A stretch of DNA of 64,000 nt from Haemophilus sp. C1 (GCF_001276515.1 NZ_LDVZ01000003.1:1-64000); one strand, 5' to 3'; positions 41,396 through 51,472 are shown, counted from the first letter of the stretch. A program made the numbers and translations. Notes: a model not told the origin generated them from the letters alone.

Positions 41396-42085
41396 ATGAA
41401 GAAAATTTTTACCGCACTTTTGTGCATGACTGCGGCTAATGCAATGGCAAACGATGCCAAGATTAAAAGCAAATTACAGTCTCTTGGTGCATCCAATATT
41501 GATGTGAAATCCTCGCCAATTTCAGGTATCAAAACTGCCGTAACAGATCAAGGCGTACTTTATGTGACGGAAGATGGAAAATATGCTTTCCAAGGTAAAC
41601 TTTATGAGCTCACAAATAATGGCCCTGTTGATGTAGCGGGTAAAATTTTAGTGGATAAACTTAATTCTTATAAAAACGAGATGATTGTTTACCCCGCTAA
41701 AAATGAAAAGCATGTTGTGACGGTATTTATGGACATTACTTGCCATTATTGCCATTTGTTACATCAGCAATTAAAAGAATATAACGATCTTGGAATTACC
41801 GTGCGTTATTTAGCTTTCCCTCGTGCGGGCATGAATAACCAAACTGCAAAACAAATGGAAGCGATTTGGACGGCTAAAGATCCTGTTTTTGCTTTAAATG
41901 AAGCAGAAAAAGGCAATTTACCGAAAGAAGTTAAAACCCCAAATGTTGTGAAAAAACATTATGAATTAGGGGCTCAATTTGGCGTAAATGGCACACCAAG
42001 TATTGTTACCTCAACTGGTGAGCTTATTGGCGGTTATTTAAAACCCGCTGATTTATTGAGCGCACTTGAAGAAACAACAAAATAA
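41396..42085 (+). CDS. dsbC: Thiol:disulfide isomerase DsbC
   Basis: Periplasmic homodimeric disulfide isomerase. The 229-residue precursor has a signal peptide (about 1-18, ending AMA), an N-terminal dimerisation domain (about 20-80) and a thioredoxin domain with the active-site CHYC at Cys116-Cys119 (MDITCHYCHLLHQQ) and a cis-Pro loop NGTPSIV. A uptake word lies in the signal-peptide coding region. recJ follows 75 bases later, as in several gamma-proteobacteria. Confidence 0.95.
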   Translation: MKKIFTALLCMTAANAMANDAKIKSKLQSLGASNIDVKSSPISGIKTAVTDQGVLYVTEDGKYAFQGKLYELTNNGPVDVAGKILVDKLNSYKNEMIVYPAKNEKHVVTVFMDITCHYCHLLHQQLKEYNDLGITVRYLAFPRAGMNNQTAKQMEAIWTAKDPVFALNEAEKGNLPKEVKTPNVVKKHYELGAQFGVNGTPSIVTSTGELIGGYLKPADLLSALEETTK

Positions 42086-42160
42086 TTCTAGCGATATTCA
42101 TATTTATAAGGGCATATCTTATATGCCCTTTGAATATGATAAATTAAAACAAAATACACC

Positions 42161-43888
42161 GTGAAAAAACTTATCAAACGCCGTGAAATTCCAATTGGAA
42201 ATTCTGTTTCAAACCATCCGTTATTAGATCGCCTTTATCGCGCACGCCATATTCAAAACACCGAAGAATTAGACCGCACTTTAAAATCAATGCTGAATCC
42301 AAATCTGCTATATGGTATTGAGCAAGCCGTAAATTTATTAGTGGAAGCTTACCAACAACAGCAAAAAATAGTGATTGTTGGGGATTTTGATGTAGATGGT
42401 GCAACTAGTACAGCATTGAGTGTGCTGGCTTTAAGACAACTTGGTTTTGCGTATGTGGATTATCTCGTACCAAATCGATTTGAACAGGGTTATGGTTTGA
42501 GTATTCCTGTGGCTGAAATGGCTATTGAAAAGGGTGTTCAGCTGTTAATGACTGTGGATAACGGCGTTTCATCTTTTGAAGGCGTTGCATTTTTGAAAGA
42601 GAAAGGCGTGCGTGTTTTAGTGACGGATCATCATTTACCACCCGAAACTTTGCCGCCAGCTGATGCTATTGTCAATCCTAATTTAAGCCAGTGTGGTTTT
42701 CCTTCAAAATCTTTAGCGGGCGTTGGTGTTGCGTTTTATTTGATGTTAGCCGTACGAGCAAAATTTCGTGAACTCGGTATTTTTACTGCAGAAACACAAC
42801 CCAATTTTACTGACTTGCTCGATCTAGTGGCATTGGGTACTGTCGCTGATGTGGTGCCTTTAGATCAAAATAATCGTATCCTTGCTTATCAAGGCTTAAT
42901 GCGGATTCGTGCACGGCGTTGTCGTCCCGGTATTGTTGCATTAGCAGAAGTGGCTAACCGTAATGTTGAACAGTTTACTTCAAGTGATCTCGGTTTTTGT
43001 ATCGGACCTCGTTTAAACGCAGCAGGGCGTTTAGACAATATGTCGATTGGGGTAGAGCTTTTACTGGCGGACGATATGCTAAAAGCCAGAGAATTGGCTT
43101 TAGATCTTGACCAACTCAACCAAATGCGTAAAGAAATTGAAGCAGGCATGAAGCTTGAGGCGTTAGAAATTTGCCAAAATCTCACCGCACTTTTTAAAGA
43201 GTTACCTTCAGGGATTACACTTTATCAGCCCGATTGGCATCAAGGCGTATTAGGCATTGTGTCATCTCGGATTAAGGATCAATATCACCGTCCTGTGATT
43301 GCCTTTGCGAAAGATGGTGGGGGAATCTTGAAAGGTTCTGCTCGTTCTATCGAAGGTTTGCATATGCGTGATGTTTTAGAGCGTATTCATTCGCAACATC
43401 CTAATATGATTTTAAAATTTGGTGGCCATGCGATGGCTGCAGGATTAAGCCTTCGAGAAGAACACTTTGACGATTTCCAACATATTTTTAATCAAACTGT
43501 TGCCGATTGGCTTGATGAAGAACATTTACAAGGCGTAATCTGGACAGATGGCGAATTAAATTCAAATGAATTTAATCTTGAAACGGCAGAGCTGATAAAA
43601 TCAGCAGGCCCTTGGGGACAAGCTTTTCCTGAGCCTTGTTTTGATGGCGAATTCAAAATTTTAGATCAGCGTGCAATTGGACAAAATCAAAATCATCTCA
43701 AAATGTTAGTGGAGCCAAAACAAGGCGGGCCTTTATTAGATGCGGTTGCGTTTAATATTGACACAAGATTGTATCCCGATTTTTCAATTAAACAGGCAAG
43801 ATTTGCATATAAATTGGATGTTAATGAGTTTCGTGGTAACCGAAATGTACAGCTTTTAGTGGAATATATTGAAGCCATTGATGAGTAA
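42161..43888 (+). CDS. recJ: Single-strand DNA 5'-3' exonuclease RecJ
   Basis: Processive single-strand exonuclease for recombination and mismatch repair. The 575-residue protein begins at GTG 42161. It shows the DHH-family motifs: VGDFDVDGATSTALSVLAL, then VTDHHLPPETLPPADAIVNP with the DHH triad, and the DHHA1 motif FGGHAMAAGLSL. Length is normal for RecJ. The next gene overlaps its 3' end by eight bases. Confidence 0.97.
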   Translation: MKKLIKRREIPIGNSVSNHPLLDRLYRARHIQNTEELDRTLKSMLNPNLLYGIEQAVNLLVEAYQQQQKIVIVGDFDVDGATSTALSVLALRQLGFAYVDYLVPNRFEQGYGLSIPVAEMAIEKGVQLLMTVDNGVSSFEGVAFLKEKGVRVLVTDHHLPPETLPPADAIVNPNLSQCGFPSKSLAGVGVAFYLMLAVRAKFRELGIFTAETQPNFTDLLDLVALGTVADVVPLDQNNRILAYQGLMRIRARRCRPGIVALAEVANRNVEQFTSSDLGFCIGPRLNAAGRLDNMSIGVELLLADDMLKARELALDLDQLNQMRKEIEAGMKLEALEICQNLTALFKELPSGITLYQPDWHQGVLGIVSSRIKDQYHRPVIAFAKDGGGILKGSARSIEGLHMRDVLERIHSQHPNMILKFGGHAMAAGLSLREEHFDDFQHIFNQTVADWLDEEHLQGVIWTDGELNSNEFNLETAELIKSAGPWGQAFPEPCFDGEFKILDQRAIGQNQNHLKMLVEPKQGGPLLDAVAFNIDTRLYPDFSIKQARFAYKLDVNEFRGNRNVQLLVEYIEAIDE

Positions 43889-44585
43889 TGTTTTGAAATT
43901 TTATGGATTATTCGTATTAGGTTTATTTGGGTTTACATCATCGGTTCTAGCCGAAGTAAATCAAAAAGAATTTTCTACTCAAAATCCACCGCACTTACCA
44001 TCTTCTGATGTCATGCATTTTGAAGATGGGAGGGATTATTTTTCTTATCAAGAGCCTATTGAACAAATGCCTAGAGCGGATAAAAAAATACGTATTCAAT
44101 TCTTTTTTGATTACGATTGCCGCGTATGTTCGTCAGCGCAAGATATTTTAGAGCTTTATAGTCAAATGCGTACAAATAAAGTTGTGTTGGAACAATATCC
44201 TATTGCAACTGCGGATAGTCAGTTTAGCGCACGCATTTTTTATACCTTACAGGCACTAAGTGCGGGTGAACTATCTCATGTTTTGCTATTTGAAACCTCA
44301 GAAAAATCCCGTTATGCAGAATTGTCTTCGACAAATAAAATTCAACAATGGGCGGAAGAACAAGGTCTAGATAAACAGTCATTTATTCAGGCTGAAAATT
44401 CAGAAAGAGTAAAAGAACAAATTCAAGATGCGATTGAATTGACGGAAGAATATGGTGTGTTTACCTATCCTTACGTTGTTATTGGGGGAAAATATGTACT
44501 CACGGCGAGTACGCTTTATAACGATGATTATAGCGTGGCAGTGTTAGATTTTTTGGTAAATAAAATAGAACAGGAACAAAAGTGA
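43881..44585 (+). CDS. DsbA-like periplasmic thioredoxin-fold protein
   Basis: The likely start is ATG 43881, overlapping recJ by eight bases; an upstream in-frame TTG is less likely. The product has 234 residues: a signal peptide (about 1-24, ending VLA), then a thioredoxin fold with a CRVC active site at Cys80-Cys83 ([16 protein letters not shown]) and a cis-Pro loop ([12 protein letters not shown]). This is the DsbA-like layout; CRVC is atypical compared with CPHC of DsbA, so redox partner and role may differ. Co-transcription with recJ and mtnN is likely from the overlaps. Confidence 0.85.
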   Translation: MSNVLKFYGLFVLGLFGFTSSVLAEVNQKEFSTQNPPHLPSSDVMHFEDGRDYFSYQEPIEQMPRADKKIRIQFFFDYDCRVCSSAQDILELYSQMRTNKVVLEQYPIATADSQFSARIFYTLQALSAGELSHVLLFETSEKSRYAELSSTNKIQQWAEEQGLDKQSFIQAENSERVKEQIQDAIELTEEYGVFTYPYVVIGGKYVLTASTLYNDDYSVAVLDFLVNKIEQEQK

Positions 44586-45277
44586 TGAAAATCGGAATTG
44601 TTGGCGCAATGGCGCAAGAAGTAGAAATTCTAAAAAATTTAATGACAGAAATAACCGAAACTCGAGTAGCAAGTGCGGTCATTTTTGAAGGCAAAATTAA
44701 TGGTAAAGATGTTGCATTATTGCAATCTGGTATTGGAAAAGTGGCAGCTGCCATTGGCACTACGGCATTGTTGCAATTAGCCAAGCCAGATTTTGTGATC
44801 AATACTGGTTCTGCGGGTGGGGTAGCAAAAGGCTTGAAAGTGGGGGATATTGTGATTTCTGATGAAACCCGCTACCACGATGCGGATGTGACAGCTTTTG
44901 GCTATGAAAAAGGGCAGTTGCCCGCTAATCCCGTGGCATTTTTATCCGACAAAAAATTGGCTGACCACGCTCAAGAAATTGCAGAAAAGCAAGGACAATC
45001 AGTAAAACGTGGTTTAATTTGCTCTGGCGATAGTTTTATTAATAGTGAAGACAAAATTGCACAAATAAAAGCAGACTTCCCGAATGTGGTGGGGGTTGAA
45101 ATGGAGGCCACTGCGATTGCACAAGTTTGCTATGCTTTTAATGTGCCTTTTGTGGTAGTTCGAGCTATTTCGGATGCAGGCGATGGCGAAGCGAGTATGT
45201 CTTTTGAAGAGTTCTTACCGTTGGCCGCAAAACAGTCTTCGGCGTTAGTGTTGGGGATGATTGATAGACTACTGTAG
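44585..45277 (+). CDS. mtnN: 5'-methylthioadenosine/S-adenosylhomocysteine nucleosidase
   Basis: Cleaves MTA and SAH, recycling products of polyamine synthesis, methylation and AI-2 production. From ATG 44585 (TGATG overlap with the upstream gene) it has 230 residues. [18 protein letters not shown] opens the protein, the [20 protein letters not shown] and [20 protein letters not shown] stretches contain the ribose- and purine-binding residues, and SDAGDGEAS holds the catalytic Asp. cmk follows 39 bases later. Confidence 0.97.
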   Translation: MKIGIVGAMAQEVEILKNLMTEITETRVASAVIFEGKINGKDVALLQSGIGKVAAAIGTTALLQLAKPDFVINTGSAGGVAKGLKVGDIVISDETRYHDADVTAFGYEKGQLPANPVAFLSDKKLADHAQEIAEKQGQSVKRGLICSGDSFINSEDKIAQIKADFPNVVGVEMEATAIAQVCYAFNVPFVVVRAISDAGDGEASMSFEEFLPLAAKQSSALVLGMIDRLL

Positions 45278-45315
45278 TTAATACGTCAGCTTTTGATAAG
45301 TAGAGGATAAGTTAT

Positions 45316-45993
45316 ATGGGAACGATTATTACTGTTGATGGCCCTAGTGGTGCAGGGAAAGGAACGCTTTGTTATGCGTTGGCTGAAAAGTTGGGTTATG
45401 CACTGTTGGATAGTGGGGCGATTTATCGCGTTACTGCATTGGCAGCATTGCAACGTAAAACTGATCTAACAAATGAATCGGCGCTAGCTGAATTAGCTCG
45501 TCACTTAGATATTCAATTTATTCCTCAAAATGGTGAGGTGAATATTTTGCTTGCTAGCATGAATGTAAGCCATTTAATTCGCACTCAAGAAGTCGCTGAT
45601 GCTGCCTCTAAAGTAGCTGTGTTTCCCCAAGTGCGGTCAGCTTTATTACAACTTCAGCAAGATTTTGCGAAAAATGATGGATTAATTGCGGATGGTAGAG
45701 ATATGGGGACTGTGGTATTCCCAAATGCACAAGTAAAATTATTTTTAGATGCAAGTGCTGAAGAACGTGCAAAAAGACGCTATAAACAGTTGCAAAATAA
45801 AGGAATAAATGGTAACTTTGCGCAGATTTTAGCCGAGATAAAAGAGCGTGATTTTCGTGATAGAAATCGTGAAGTTGCGCCGCTAAAACCGGCTGATGAT
45901 GCTCTATTATTGGATAGCACAACGTTGAGTATTGGTGAAGTTATTGATCAGGCGTTAGCTTATATTCAAGAAAAGGTGTCAGTTTCGATTTAA
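45316..45993 (+). CDS. cmk: Cytidylate kinase
   Basis: Phosphorylates CMP and dCMP. The 225-residue protein has a P-loop ([20 protein letters not shown]), DSGAIYR in the NMP-binding region and [20 protein letters not shown] in the core. AGG before ATG 45316 fits a ribosome-binding site. As in most gamma-proteobacteria it directly precedes rpsA. The mtnN-cmk junction is unusually short compared with strain Rd as I remember it. Confidence 0.97.
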   Translation: MGTIITVDGPSGAGKGTLCYALAEKLGYALLDSGAIYRVTALAALQRKTDLTNESALAELARHLDIQFIPQNGEVNILLASMNVSHLIRTQEVADAASKVAVFPQVRSALLQLQQDFAKNDGLIADGRDMGTVVFPNAQVKLFLDASAEERAKRRYKQLQNKGINGNFAQILAEIKERDFRDRNREVAPLKPADDALLLDSTTLSIGEVIDQALAYIQEKVSVSI

Positions 45994-46089
45994 CTGTTTG
46001 TTCAAGGAAGAATAAGCATTTATCCTCAACCCCGCATTTTATGGATTTTAATGTGGATGTTATTAACTTAAATTAAGAAGATTATTTAT
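45994..46089 (+). promoter_or_regulatory. rpsA leader with possible S1 autoregulatory hairpins
   Basis: The 96-base cmk-rpsA gap contains CCGCATT...AATGTGG (about 46032-46057), an imperfect stem whose loop shows GGA, and an upstream AAGGAAG. In E. coli S1 represses its own mRNA through leader hairpins with GGA-containing loops. The ribosome-binding site before ATG 46090 is weak (AAGAAG), as is typical for rpsA. Confidence 0.4.
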
Positions 46090-47739
46090 ATGTCAGAATC
46101 TTTTGCTCAACTTTTTGAAGAATCATTAAAAGGCCTTGAAACTCGTCAAGGTTCAATCGTTAGCGGTACTGTAGTAGCTATCCAAAAAGGCTTTGTGCTT
46201 GTTGATGCAGGTTTAAAATCTGAGTCTGCAATCCCAGTTGCTGAATTCTTAAATGCACAAGGCGAACTTGAAATCCAAGTTGGCGATACTGTAAATGTTG
46301 CATTAGATGCAGTTGAAGATGGTTTCGGTGAAACTAAACTTTCTCGTGAGAAAGCTGTTCGTCACGAATCTTGGATTGAATTAGAAAAAGCTTACGAAGA
46401 AAAAGCGACCGTTATCGGTTTAATCAACGGCAAAGTGAAAGGTGGCTTCACAGTTGAGTTAAACGGTGTTCGTGCATTCTTACCAGGTTCTTTAGTTGAT
46501 ACTCGTCCAGCGCGTGAAGCAGATCACTTACTTGGTAAAGAATTAGAATTCAAAGTAATCAAATTAGATCAAAAACGTAACAATGTTGTTGTTTCTCGTC
46601 GTGCAGTGATTGAATCTGAAAACAGCCAAGAACGTGAACAAGTATTAGAAAATCTTGTTGAAGGTTCAGAAGTTAAAGGTATCGTTAAAAACTTAACTGA
46701 GTACGGTGCATTCGTTGATCTTGGTGGTGTTGACGGTTTATTACATATCACAGATATGGCTTGGAAACGAGTTAAACATCCAAGCGAAATCGTGAATGTT
46801 GGCGATGAAGTTACTGTTAAAGTATTAAAATTTGATAAAGATCGTACTCGTGTATCTTTAGGCTTAAAACAATTAGGTCAAGATCCATGGGCTGCAATTG
46901 CCGAAAATCACCCAGTAAACAGTAAATTAACTGGTAAAGTAACTAACTTAACAGACTATGGTTGTTTTGTTGAGATCTTAGATGGCGTTGAAGGTTTAGT
47001 TCACGTTTCTGAAATGGATTGGACTAACAAAAATATCCACCCATCTAAAGTTGTTAGCTTAGGCGATACTGTAGAAGTAATGGTATTAGAAATTGATGAA
47101 GAACGTCGTCGTATTTCTTTAGGCTTAAAACAATGTAAAGCTAACCCATGGACTCAATTTGCTGAAACTCACAATAAAGGCGATAAAGTAACTGGTAAAA
47201 TCAAGTCTATCACTGATTTCGGTATCTTCATCGGTCTTGAAGGTGGTATCGATGGTTTAGTTCACTTATCTGATATTTCTTGGAATGTATCAGGTGAAGA
47301 AGCAGTTCGTAACTACAAAAAAGGTGACGAAGTTTCTGCAGTAGTATTAGCTGTTGATGCAGTGAAAGAGCGTATCTCTTTAGGTATCAAACAACTTGAA
47401 GAAGATCCATTCAATAACTTCGTAGCGATCAATAAAAAAGGCGCTGTAGTATCTGCAACTGTAGTTGAAGCAGATGCAAAAGGTGCTAAAGTTGAATTAG
47501 CGGGCGGCGTTGAAGGTTATATCCGTGCAGCTGATTTAACAAATGAAGTTGCTGCAGGTGATGTGGTTGAAGCTAAATACACTGGTGTAGATCGTAAATC
47601 TCGTATCGTTCACTTATCAGTGAAAGCAAAAGATCAAGCTGAAGAAGCTGCTGCAGTTGCAAATGTGAATAACAAACAAGAAGAAGTTGCTATTCCAAAC
47701 GCAATGGCTGAAGCATTTAAAGCAGCTAAAGGTGAATAA
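46090..47739 (+). CDS. rpsA: 30S ribosomal protein S1
   Basis: RNA-binding ribosomal protein that captures mRNA on the 30S subunit. The 549-residue protein consists of six S1 repeats (for example [20 protein letters not shown] and [20 protein letters not shown]), with acidic/alanine-rich C-terminal tail. Codon use is strongly biased, as expected for a highly expressed gene. It follows cmk and precedes ihfB, the conserved cmk-rpsA-ihfB order, with a terminator after it. Confidence 0.98.
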   Translation: MSESFAQLFEESLKGLETRQGSIVSGTVVAIQKGFVLVDAGLKSESAIPVAEFLNAQGELEIQVGDTVNVALDAVEDGFGETKLSREKAVRHESWIELEKAYEEKATVIGLINGKVKGGFTVELNGVRAFLPGSLVDTRPAREADHLLGKELEFKVIKLDQKRNNVVVSRRAVIESENSQEREQVLENLVEGSEVKGIVKNLTEYGAFVDLGGVDGLLHITDMAWKRVKHPSEIVNVGDEVTVKVLKFDKDRTRVSLGLKQLGQDPWAAIAENHPVNSKLTGKVTNLTDYGCFVEILDGVEGLVHVSEMDWTNKNIHPSKVVSLGDTVEVMVLEIDEERRRISLGLKQCKANPWTQFAETHNKGDKVTGKIKSITDFGIFIGLEGGIDGLVHLSDISWNVSGEEAVRNYKKGDEVSAVVLAVDAVKERISLGIKQLEEDPFNNFVAINKKGAVVSATVVEADAKGAKVELAGGVEGYIRAADLTNEVAAGDVVEAKYTGVDRKSRIVHLSVKAKDQAEEAAAVANVNNKQEEVAIPNAMAEAFKAAKGE

Positions 47740-47750
47740 TTAATTCACGT

Positions 47751-47784
47751 AATAAGGCTGGGCTCATGTCCAGCCTTATTTTTA
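47751..47784 (+). terminator. Terminator of rpsA
   Basis: AATAAGGCTGG and CCAGCCTTATT form an 11-bp stem followed by a T-run. Confidence 0.9.
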
Positions 47785-47790
47785 GGGCTT

Positions 47791-47823
47791 ATTGCTAATA
47801 CATTGAAATAATGTATTAGCAAT
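47791..47823. promoter_or_regulatory. Perfect 14-bp inverted repeat upstream of ihfB
   Basis: ATTGCTAATACATT and its exact inverse AATGTATTAGCAAT are separated by GAAAT. It ends 37 bases before the ihfB start and is not followed by a T-run, so it looks like an operator or an mRNA stem rather than a second terminator. Confidence 0.8.
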
Positions 47824-47860
47824 AAATCTTAATTTGAATAATATTAAGGGAGAAAAGACG

Positions 47861-48142
47861 ATGACTAAGTCAGAACTTATAGAAAAATTATTAGCGAAAC
47901 ATCCGACTTTACCCGTAAAAGAAATCGAAAATATGGTAAAAGATATTTTGGAGTTTATTTCTCAATCTCTTGAAAATGGCGATCGTGTTGAGTTGAGAGG
48001 ATTTGGAAGTTTTTCACTGCATTATCGTAATCCTCGTTTAGGGCGTAATCCAAAAACGGGTGATTCTGTTAAATTAGAAGCTAAATCTGTACCGCACTTT
48101 AAAGCAGGTAAAGAGTTAAAAGAGCGTGTAGATATTTATTAA
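47861..48142 (+). CDS. ihfB: Integration host factor beta subunit
   Basis: DNA-bending nucleoid protein, heterodimer with IhfA. The start is ATG 47861 (GGGAG upstream), giving 93 residues beginning [14 protein letters not shown]; an upstream in-frame ATG adds nine residues without family match. The HU/IHF signature [20 protein letters not shown] with the Pro at the tip of the beta arm is intact. An inverted repeat lies in its leader. Confidence 0.97.
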   Translation: MTKSELIEKLLAKHPTLPVKEIENMVKDILEFISQSLENGDRVELRGFGSFSLHYRNPRLGRNPKTGDSVKLEAKSVPHFKAGKELKERVDIY

Positions 48143-48222
48143 TAAAATTAAAATGTTCGAATATGCCTTTCCAACTACAACGTTTGCCATTATTTAGAAA
48201 AGCCATATTTTAAGGAAATGTT

Positions 48223-48516
48223 ATGATTAAATATATTTTAGGTATTGTGATTTTTATCGCTATCGTGTTGGTTGCAATTACCGTTGGAGCAAATAACGAT
48301 CAAGTTATTACATTTAATTATATTGTGGCGGAAAGTCAGCTCCAACTATCGAGTCTTGTTGCTATTTTATTTGGATTAGGTTTAATTCTTGGCTGGTTAA
48401 TCACCGCTTTTTTCTATCTTAAGTTAAAACTTAAAAATATGGCATTAGCTCGTCAAGTTAAGCGCCAAACTTTGCAAATCAACGAGTTGACTACTGTGCG
48501 CGATAAGGTCGCCTGA
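48223..48516 (+). CDS. lapA: Lipopolysaccharide assembly protein LapA
   Basis: A 97-residue inner-membrane protein (DUF1049) with two hydrophobic segments (about 2-20 and 42-67) and a basic cytosolic tail. It works with LapB to tune LpxC degradation and lipid A supply. AAGGA precedes ATG 48223, and its stop TGA overlaps the lapB ATG, so the two are coupled, the conserved lapA-lapB-pyrF-yciH order. Confidence 0.92.
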   Translation: MIKYILGIVIFIAIVLVAITVGANNDQVITFNYIVAESQLQLSSLVAILFGLGLILGWLITAFFYLKLKLKNMALARQVKRQTLQINELTTVRDKVA

Positions 48517-49706
48517 TGCTAGAATTACTCTTTCTACTATTGCCTATTGCTGCAGCCTATGGTTGGTACATGGGGCAGCGTAGTGCAAAGAAAGATCAAG
48601 ATGACATTAGTAATAAACTCTCCCGAGATTATGTTACGGGGGTAAACTTCTTACTTTCCAATCAAACCGATAAAGCTGTAGATTTGTTTTTGGACATGCT
48701 TCAGAAGCAAGAAACCGAAAATGAAATCGAAAGCCACTCCCAATTTGAAGCTGAGCTTACACTTGGCAATCTATTCCGCTCTAGAGGCGAAGTTGATCGT
48801 GCATTGCGTATTCACCAAGCTTTAGACCTTAGTCCTAATTATACATTTGAGCAAAAATTACTCGCAAAGCAGCAGCTTGCTCGAGATTTTATGGTGGTTG
48901 GTTTTTTTGACCGCGCTGAAAATCTTTATATTTTACTAGTGGATGAACCTGAATTTGCAGAAAATGCTTTACAGCAACTTTTAGTGATTTATCAAAAAAC
49001 TAAAGAATGGAAAAAAGCGGTTAATATTGCTGAAAAACTCGCTAAAATACAACCACAAGAGAATAATATTGAACTTGCGCAATGTTATTGTGAATATTCA
49101 CAAAGTTTAGAGCCTGAAAGTGCGGTTGAAAAACACAGTTTTTTACAAAAAGCTTTGTTAGTTTCTCCTACTTGTGTTCGTGCTTCTTTATTACTCGCAA
49201 ATTTAGAAATGCTCGAAGGTCAATATCAACAAGCAGCAAAAATACTAGAACATGTTTTAGAGCAAAATCCAGATTATACTGGTGAAATTTTGTCACCTTT
49301 AAAACATTGTTATGAAGAATTAAATCAGTTAGATAACTTTGAGTTATTCTTAATTCGTGCTGGCCAAATTACTAATAATGACGAAGTAGAGCTAGCTTTG
49401 GTCAAATTAATTGAAGAAAAAGATGGCAAGTCTGCTGCTCAAGCTAAGCTTTATCAGCAACTCACGAAAAAGCCAAGTACTTTAATTTTCCATCGTTTTA
49501 TGCAGTATCAAATTGATGATGCAGAAGACGGAAGGGGAAAAGAAAGCCTAATTTTATTACATAAAATGGTTGGTGAAAGAATTAAGCAAACATCGGCCTA
49601 TCGTTGTACAAATTGTGGTTATCAAATCCATAAGCTATTGTGGAATTGCCCATCTTGCCGTCAATGGGAAAGTATTAAACCAGTTTCAAGTCAAGAACAT
49701 AATTAA
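48516..49706 (+). CDS. lapB: Lipopolysaccharide assembly protein LapB
   Basis: A 396-residue protein anchored by one N-terminal membrane segment (MLELLFLLLPIAAAYGWYMG). The middle is a series of TPR-like helical pairs (NFLLSNQTDKAVDLFLDMLQ and others), and the C-terminus is a rubredoxin-type metal-binding knuckle with CTNCG and CPSCR. In E. coli it recruits FtsH to degrade LpxC, keeping LPS and phospholipid synthesis balanced. All expected parts are present. Confidence 0.95.
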   Translation: MLELLFLLLPIAAAYGWYMGQRSAKKDQDDISNKLSRDYVTGVNFLLSNQTDKAVDLFLDMLQKQETENEIESHSQFEAELTLGNLFRSRGEVDRALRIHQALDLSPNYTFEQKLLAKQQLARDFMVVGFFDRAENLYILLVDEPEFAENALQQLLVIYQKTKEWKKAVNIAEKLAKIQPQENNIELAQCYCEYSQSLEPESAVEKHSFLQKALLVSPTCVRASLLLANLEMLEGQYQQAAKILEHVLEQNPDYTGEILSPLKHCYEELNQLDNFELFLIRAGQITNNDEVELALVKLIEEKDGKSAAQAKLYQQLTKKPSTLIFHRFMQYQIDDAEDGRGKESLILLHKMVGERIKQTSAYRCTNCGYQIHKLLWNCPSCRQWESIKPVSSQEHN

Positions 49707-49729
49707 TTGATACTCAGTGAGGTAACATT

Positions 49730-50422
49730 ATGACAAGCAAAATTATTGTGGCATTGGACTATGAGAAAGAAGCAGAGGCTCTTGCTTTAGTTGATCAAAT
49801 TGATCCGAGTTTGTGCCGATTAAAAGTGGGTAAAGAAATGTTTACTACACTTGGTATTAATTTTGTAAAACAATTACATCAACGTAATTTCGATGTTTTC
49901 TTAGATCTTAAATATCATGATATTCCAAATACGGTGGCAAGAGCGGTCAGATCCGCAGCTGATTTGGGTGTATGGATGGTAGATTTGCACGCAAGCGGTG
50001 GGCTACGAATGATGGAAGAAGCTAAGAGAATTCTTGAACCTTATGGGAAAGATGCGCCATTGCTTATTGCTGTGACGGTATTAACCAGTATGGAAGATTT
50101 GGATTTATTACAAATTGGGATTAATGCATCGCCAATGGAACAAGTTTTACGCTTAGCTCATTTAACCCAACGTGCAGGTTTGGATGGTGTGGTTTGCTCT
50201 CCGCAAGAGGTTGAAATTTTACGTAACGCTTGTGGAGAAGAGTTTAAATTGGTGACCCCAGGTATTCGTCCAATTGGAGCGGATTTTGGTGATCAAAGAC
50301 GAGTGATGACACCTACAGCTGCGATTCGTGCTGGTTCAGATTATTTAGTGATAGGGCGTCCTATTACTAAAGCTGATAATCCAGCAGAGGTTCTTCGTTC
50401 TATTAATGCATCTATTGGGTAA
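49730..50422 (+). CDS. pyrF: Orotidine 5'-phosphate decarboxylase
   Basis: Final step of UMP synthesis. The 230-residue TIM-barrel protein contains the catalytic motif [20 protein letters not shown] with the Asp-Lys network and [20 protein letters not shown], the phosphate-binding loop. GAGG precedes ATG 49730. It lies 23 bases after lapB and five before yciH, so it is in the same operon. Confidence 0.97.
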   Translation: MTSKIIVALDYEKEAEALALVDQIDPSLCRLKVGKEMFTTLGINFVKQLHQRNFDVFLDLKYHDIPNTVARAVRSAADLGVWMVDLHASGGLRMMEEAKRILEPYGKDAPLLIAVTVLTSMEDLDLLQIGINASPMEQVLRLAHLTQRAGLDGVVCSPQEVEILRNACGEEFKLVTPGIRPIGADFGDQRRVMTPTAAIRAGSDYLVIGRPITKADNPAEVLRSINASIG

Positions 50423-50427
50423 TTATG

Positions 50428-50748
50428 ATGTCAGATTCTGTTTTAGTGTATTCAACAGATGTGGGTCGAATTAAAGAGGAAAAGGCTTCTGTAGTTCGCC
50501 CAAAAGGAGACGGCGTTGTACGTATCCAAAAACAAACGAGTGGTAGGAAAGGTGCGGGCGTATCGGTTATAACGGGTTTAGATTTATCTGACGAGGATTT
50601 GAAAAAATTAGCGGCTGAATTAAAAAAACGTTGCGGATGTGGCGGATCAGTTAAAAATGGCATTATTGAGATTCAAGGTGAAAAGCGTGATTTACTCAAG
50701 CAATTGTTAGAGCAAAAAGGGTTTACCGTTAAATTATCAGGTGGATAA
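50428..50748 (+). CDS. yciH: SUI1/eIF1-like translation protein YciH
   Basis: A 106-residue basic protein of the eIF1/SUI1 family. From ATG 50428 it begins MSDSVLVYSTDVGRI, like E. coli YciH; ATG 50425 is an alternative one codon earlier. The SUI1 core holds GDGVVRIQKQTSGRKGAGVS and a KKRCGCGGSVKNG loop. YciH has been studied as a factor that checks initiation on non-canonical codons; its exact role is debated. A terminator follows. Confidence 0.93.
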   Translation: MSDSVLVYSTDVGRIKEEKASVVRPKGDGVVRIQKQTSGRKGAGVSVITGLDLSDEDLKKLAAELKKRCGCGGSVKNGIIEIQGEKRDLLKQLLEQKGFTVKLSGG

Positions 50749-50751
50749 TTA

Positions 50752-50777
50752 AAAAGGCGCATTAGCGCCTTTTTTGT
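50752..50777. terminator. Bidirectional terminator between yciH and hda
   Basis: AAAAGGCGC-ATTA-GCGCCTTTTTT lies between convergent genes. Confidence 0.93.
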
Positions 50778-51472
50778 TAGAGATTCAAAATTTCTTTGAC
50801 GAAAGGAATCGTAAGATTTCGTTGTGCTTGCAATGATGCTTTATCTAGTAGATCAAGTGCTTCAAATAATGTGTGCATGTCTCGTGCTAGTCGTGTAAGT
50901 AAAAAATTAGCCGTCTCATCGGGTAATTGAATTCCTCGTTGATAAGCGTTATGTTGCAGTACACTAATTTTTTGCTCGTCAGTTAAGGAATTTAATTGAT
51001 AAATTTCGCCCCAAGTTAAGCGAGAGTTTAAATCAGGTAATTTTACAGAAAGTGCGGAAGGCGATTTATCTGAACTAATAAGTAAAATTGTTTTTCCGCT
51101 TGCTTTAATTCGATTAAACAGATCAAAAATAGCTAGTTCCCATTCATCATTTCCTATGACGCTTTGTAAATCATCTAAGCATACCAATTCTTGCTGTTCT
51201 AAATTTTCCAGAACTGCGGTAGAAAAATATTGAGATTTGCTAAGAGGAACATAGATCGCAGTGCGCTGTTTGATTAAATATTCGTTACTGAATGCTCTAA
51301 GTAAATGGGTTTTACCAGAGCCTTTATCTCCCCAAATGTAGAAAAACGGTTGTTTTAAATCAGATGAATTTTTGCGTAAAGAATCAAGCAATAAAAGATT
51401 ATTATCGCCGTAAAAGTTTTCTAATGTGGCATCATCAATTTGATGAATGGGTAAGGGAAGCTGCTTATTCAA
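50777..51472 (-). CDS. hda: DnaA inactivator Hda
   Basis: AAA+ protein that, with the loaded beta clamp, stimulates ATP hydrolysis by DnaA and prevents re-initiation. The 231-residue protein begins at TTG 51472 (no in-frame ATG upstream) with MNKQLPLPI, which carries the clamp-binding QLPLPI type motif. The Walker A segment is WGDKGSGKTHLLRAFSNEYL and the Walker B stretch LVCLDDLQSVIG. It lies 65 bases downstream of uraA, as in E. coli. Confidence 0.93.
   Translation of the reverse strand: MNKQLPLPIHQIDDATLENFYGDNNLLLLDSLRKNSSDLKQPFFYIWGDKGSGKTHLLRAFSNEYLIKQRTAIYVPLSKSQYFSTAVLENLEQQELVCLDDLQSVIGNDEWELAIFDLFNRIKASGKTILLISSDKSPSALSVKLPDLNSRLTWGEIYQLNSLTDEQKISVLQHNAYQRGIQLPDETANFLLTRLARDMHTLFEALDLLDKASLQAQRNLTIPFVKEILNL

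Noticed and set aside
47834..47860. IhfB starting nine codons earlier
   Set aside because: The ribosome-binding site GGGAG and family alignment favour ATG 47861.
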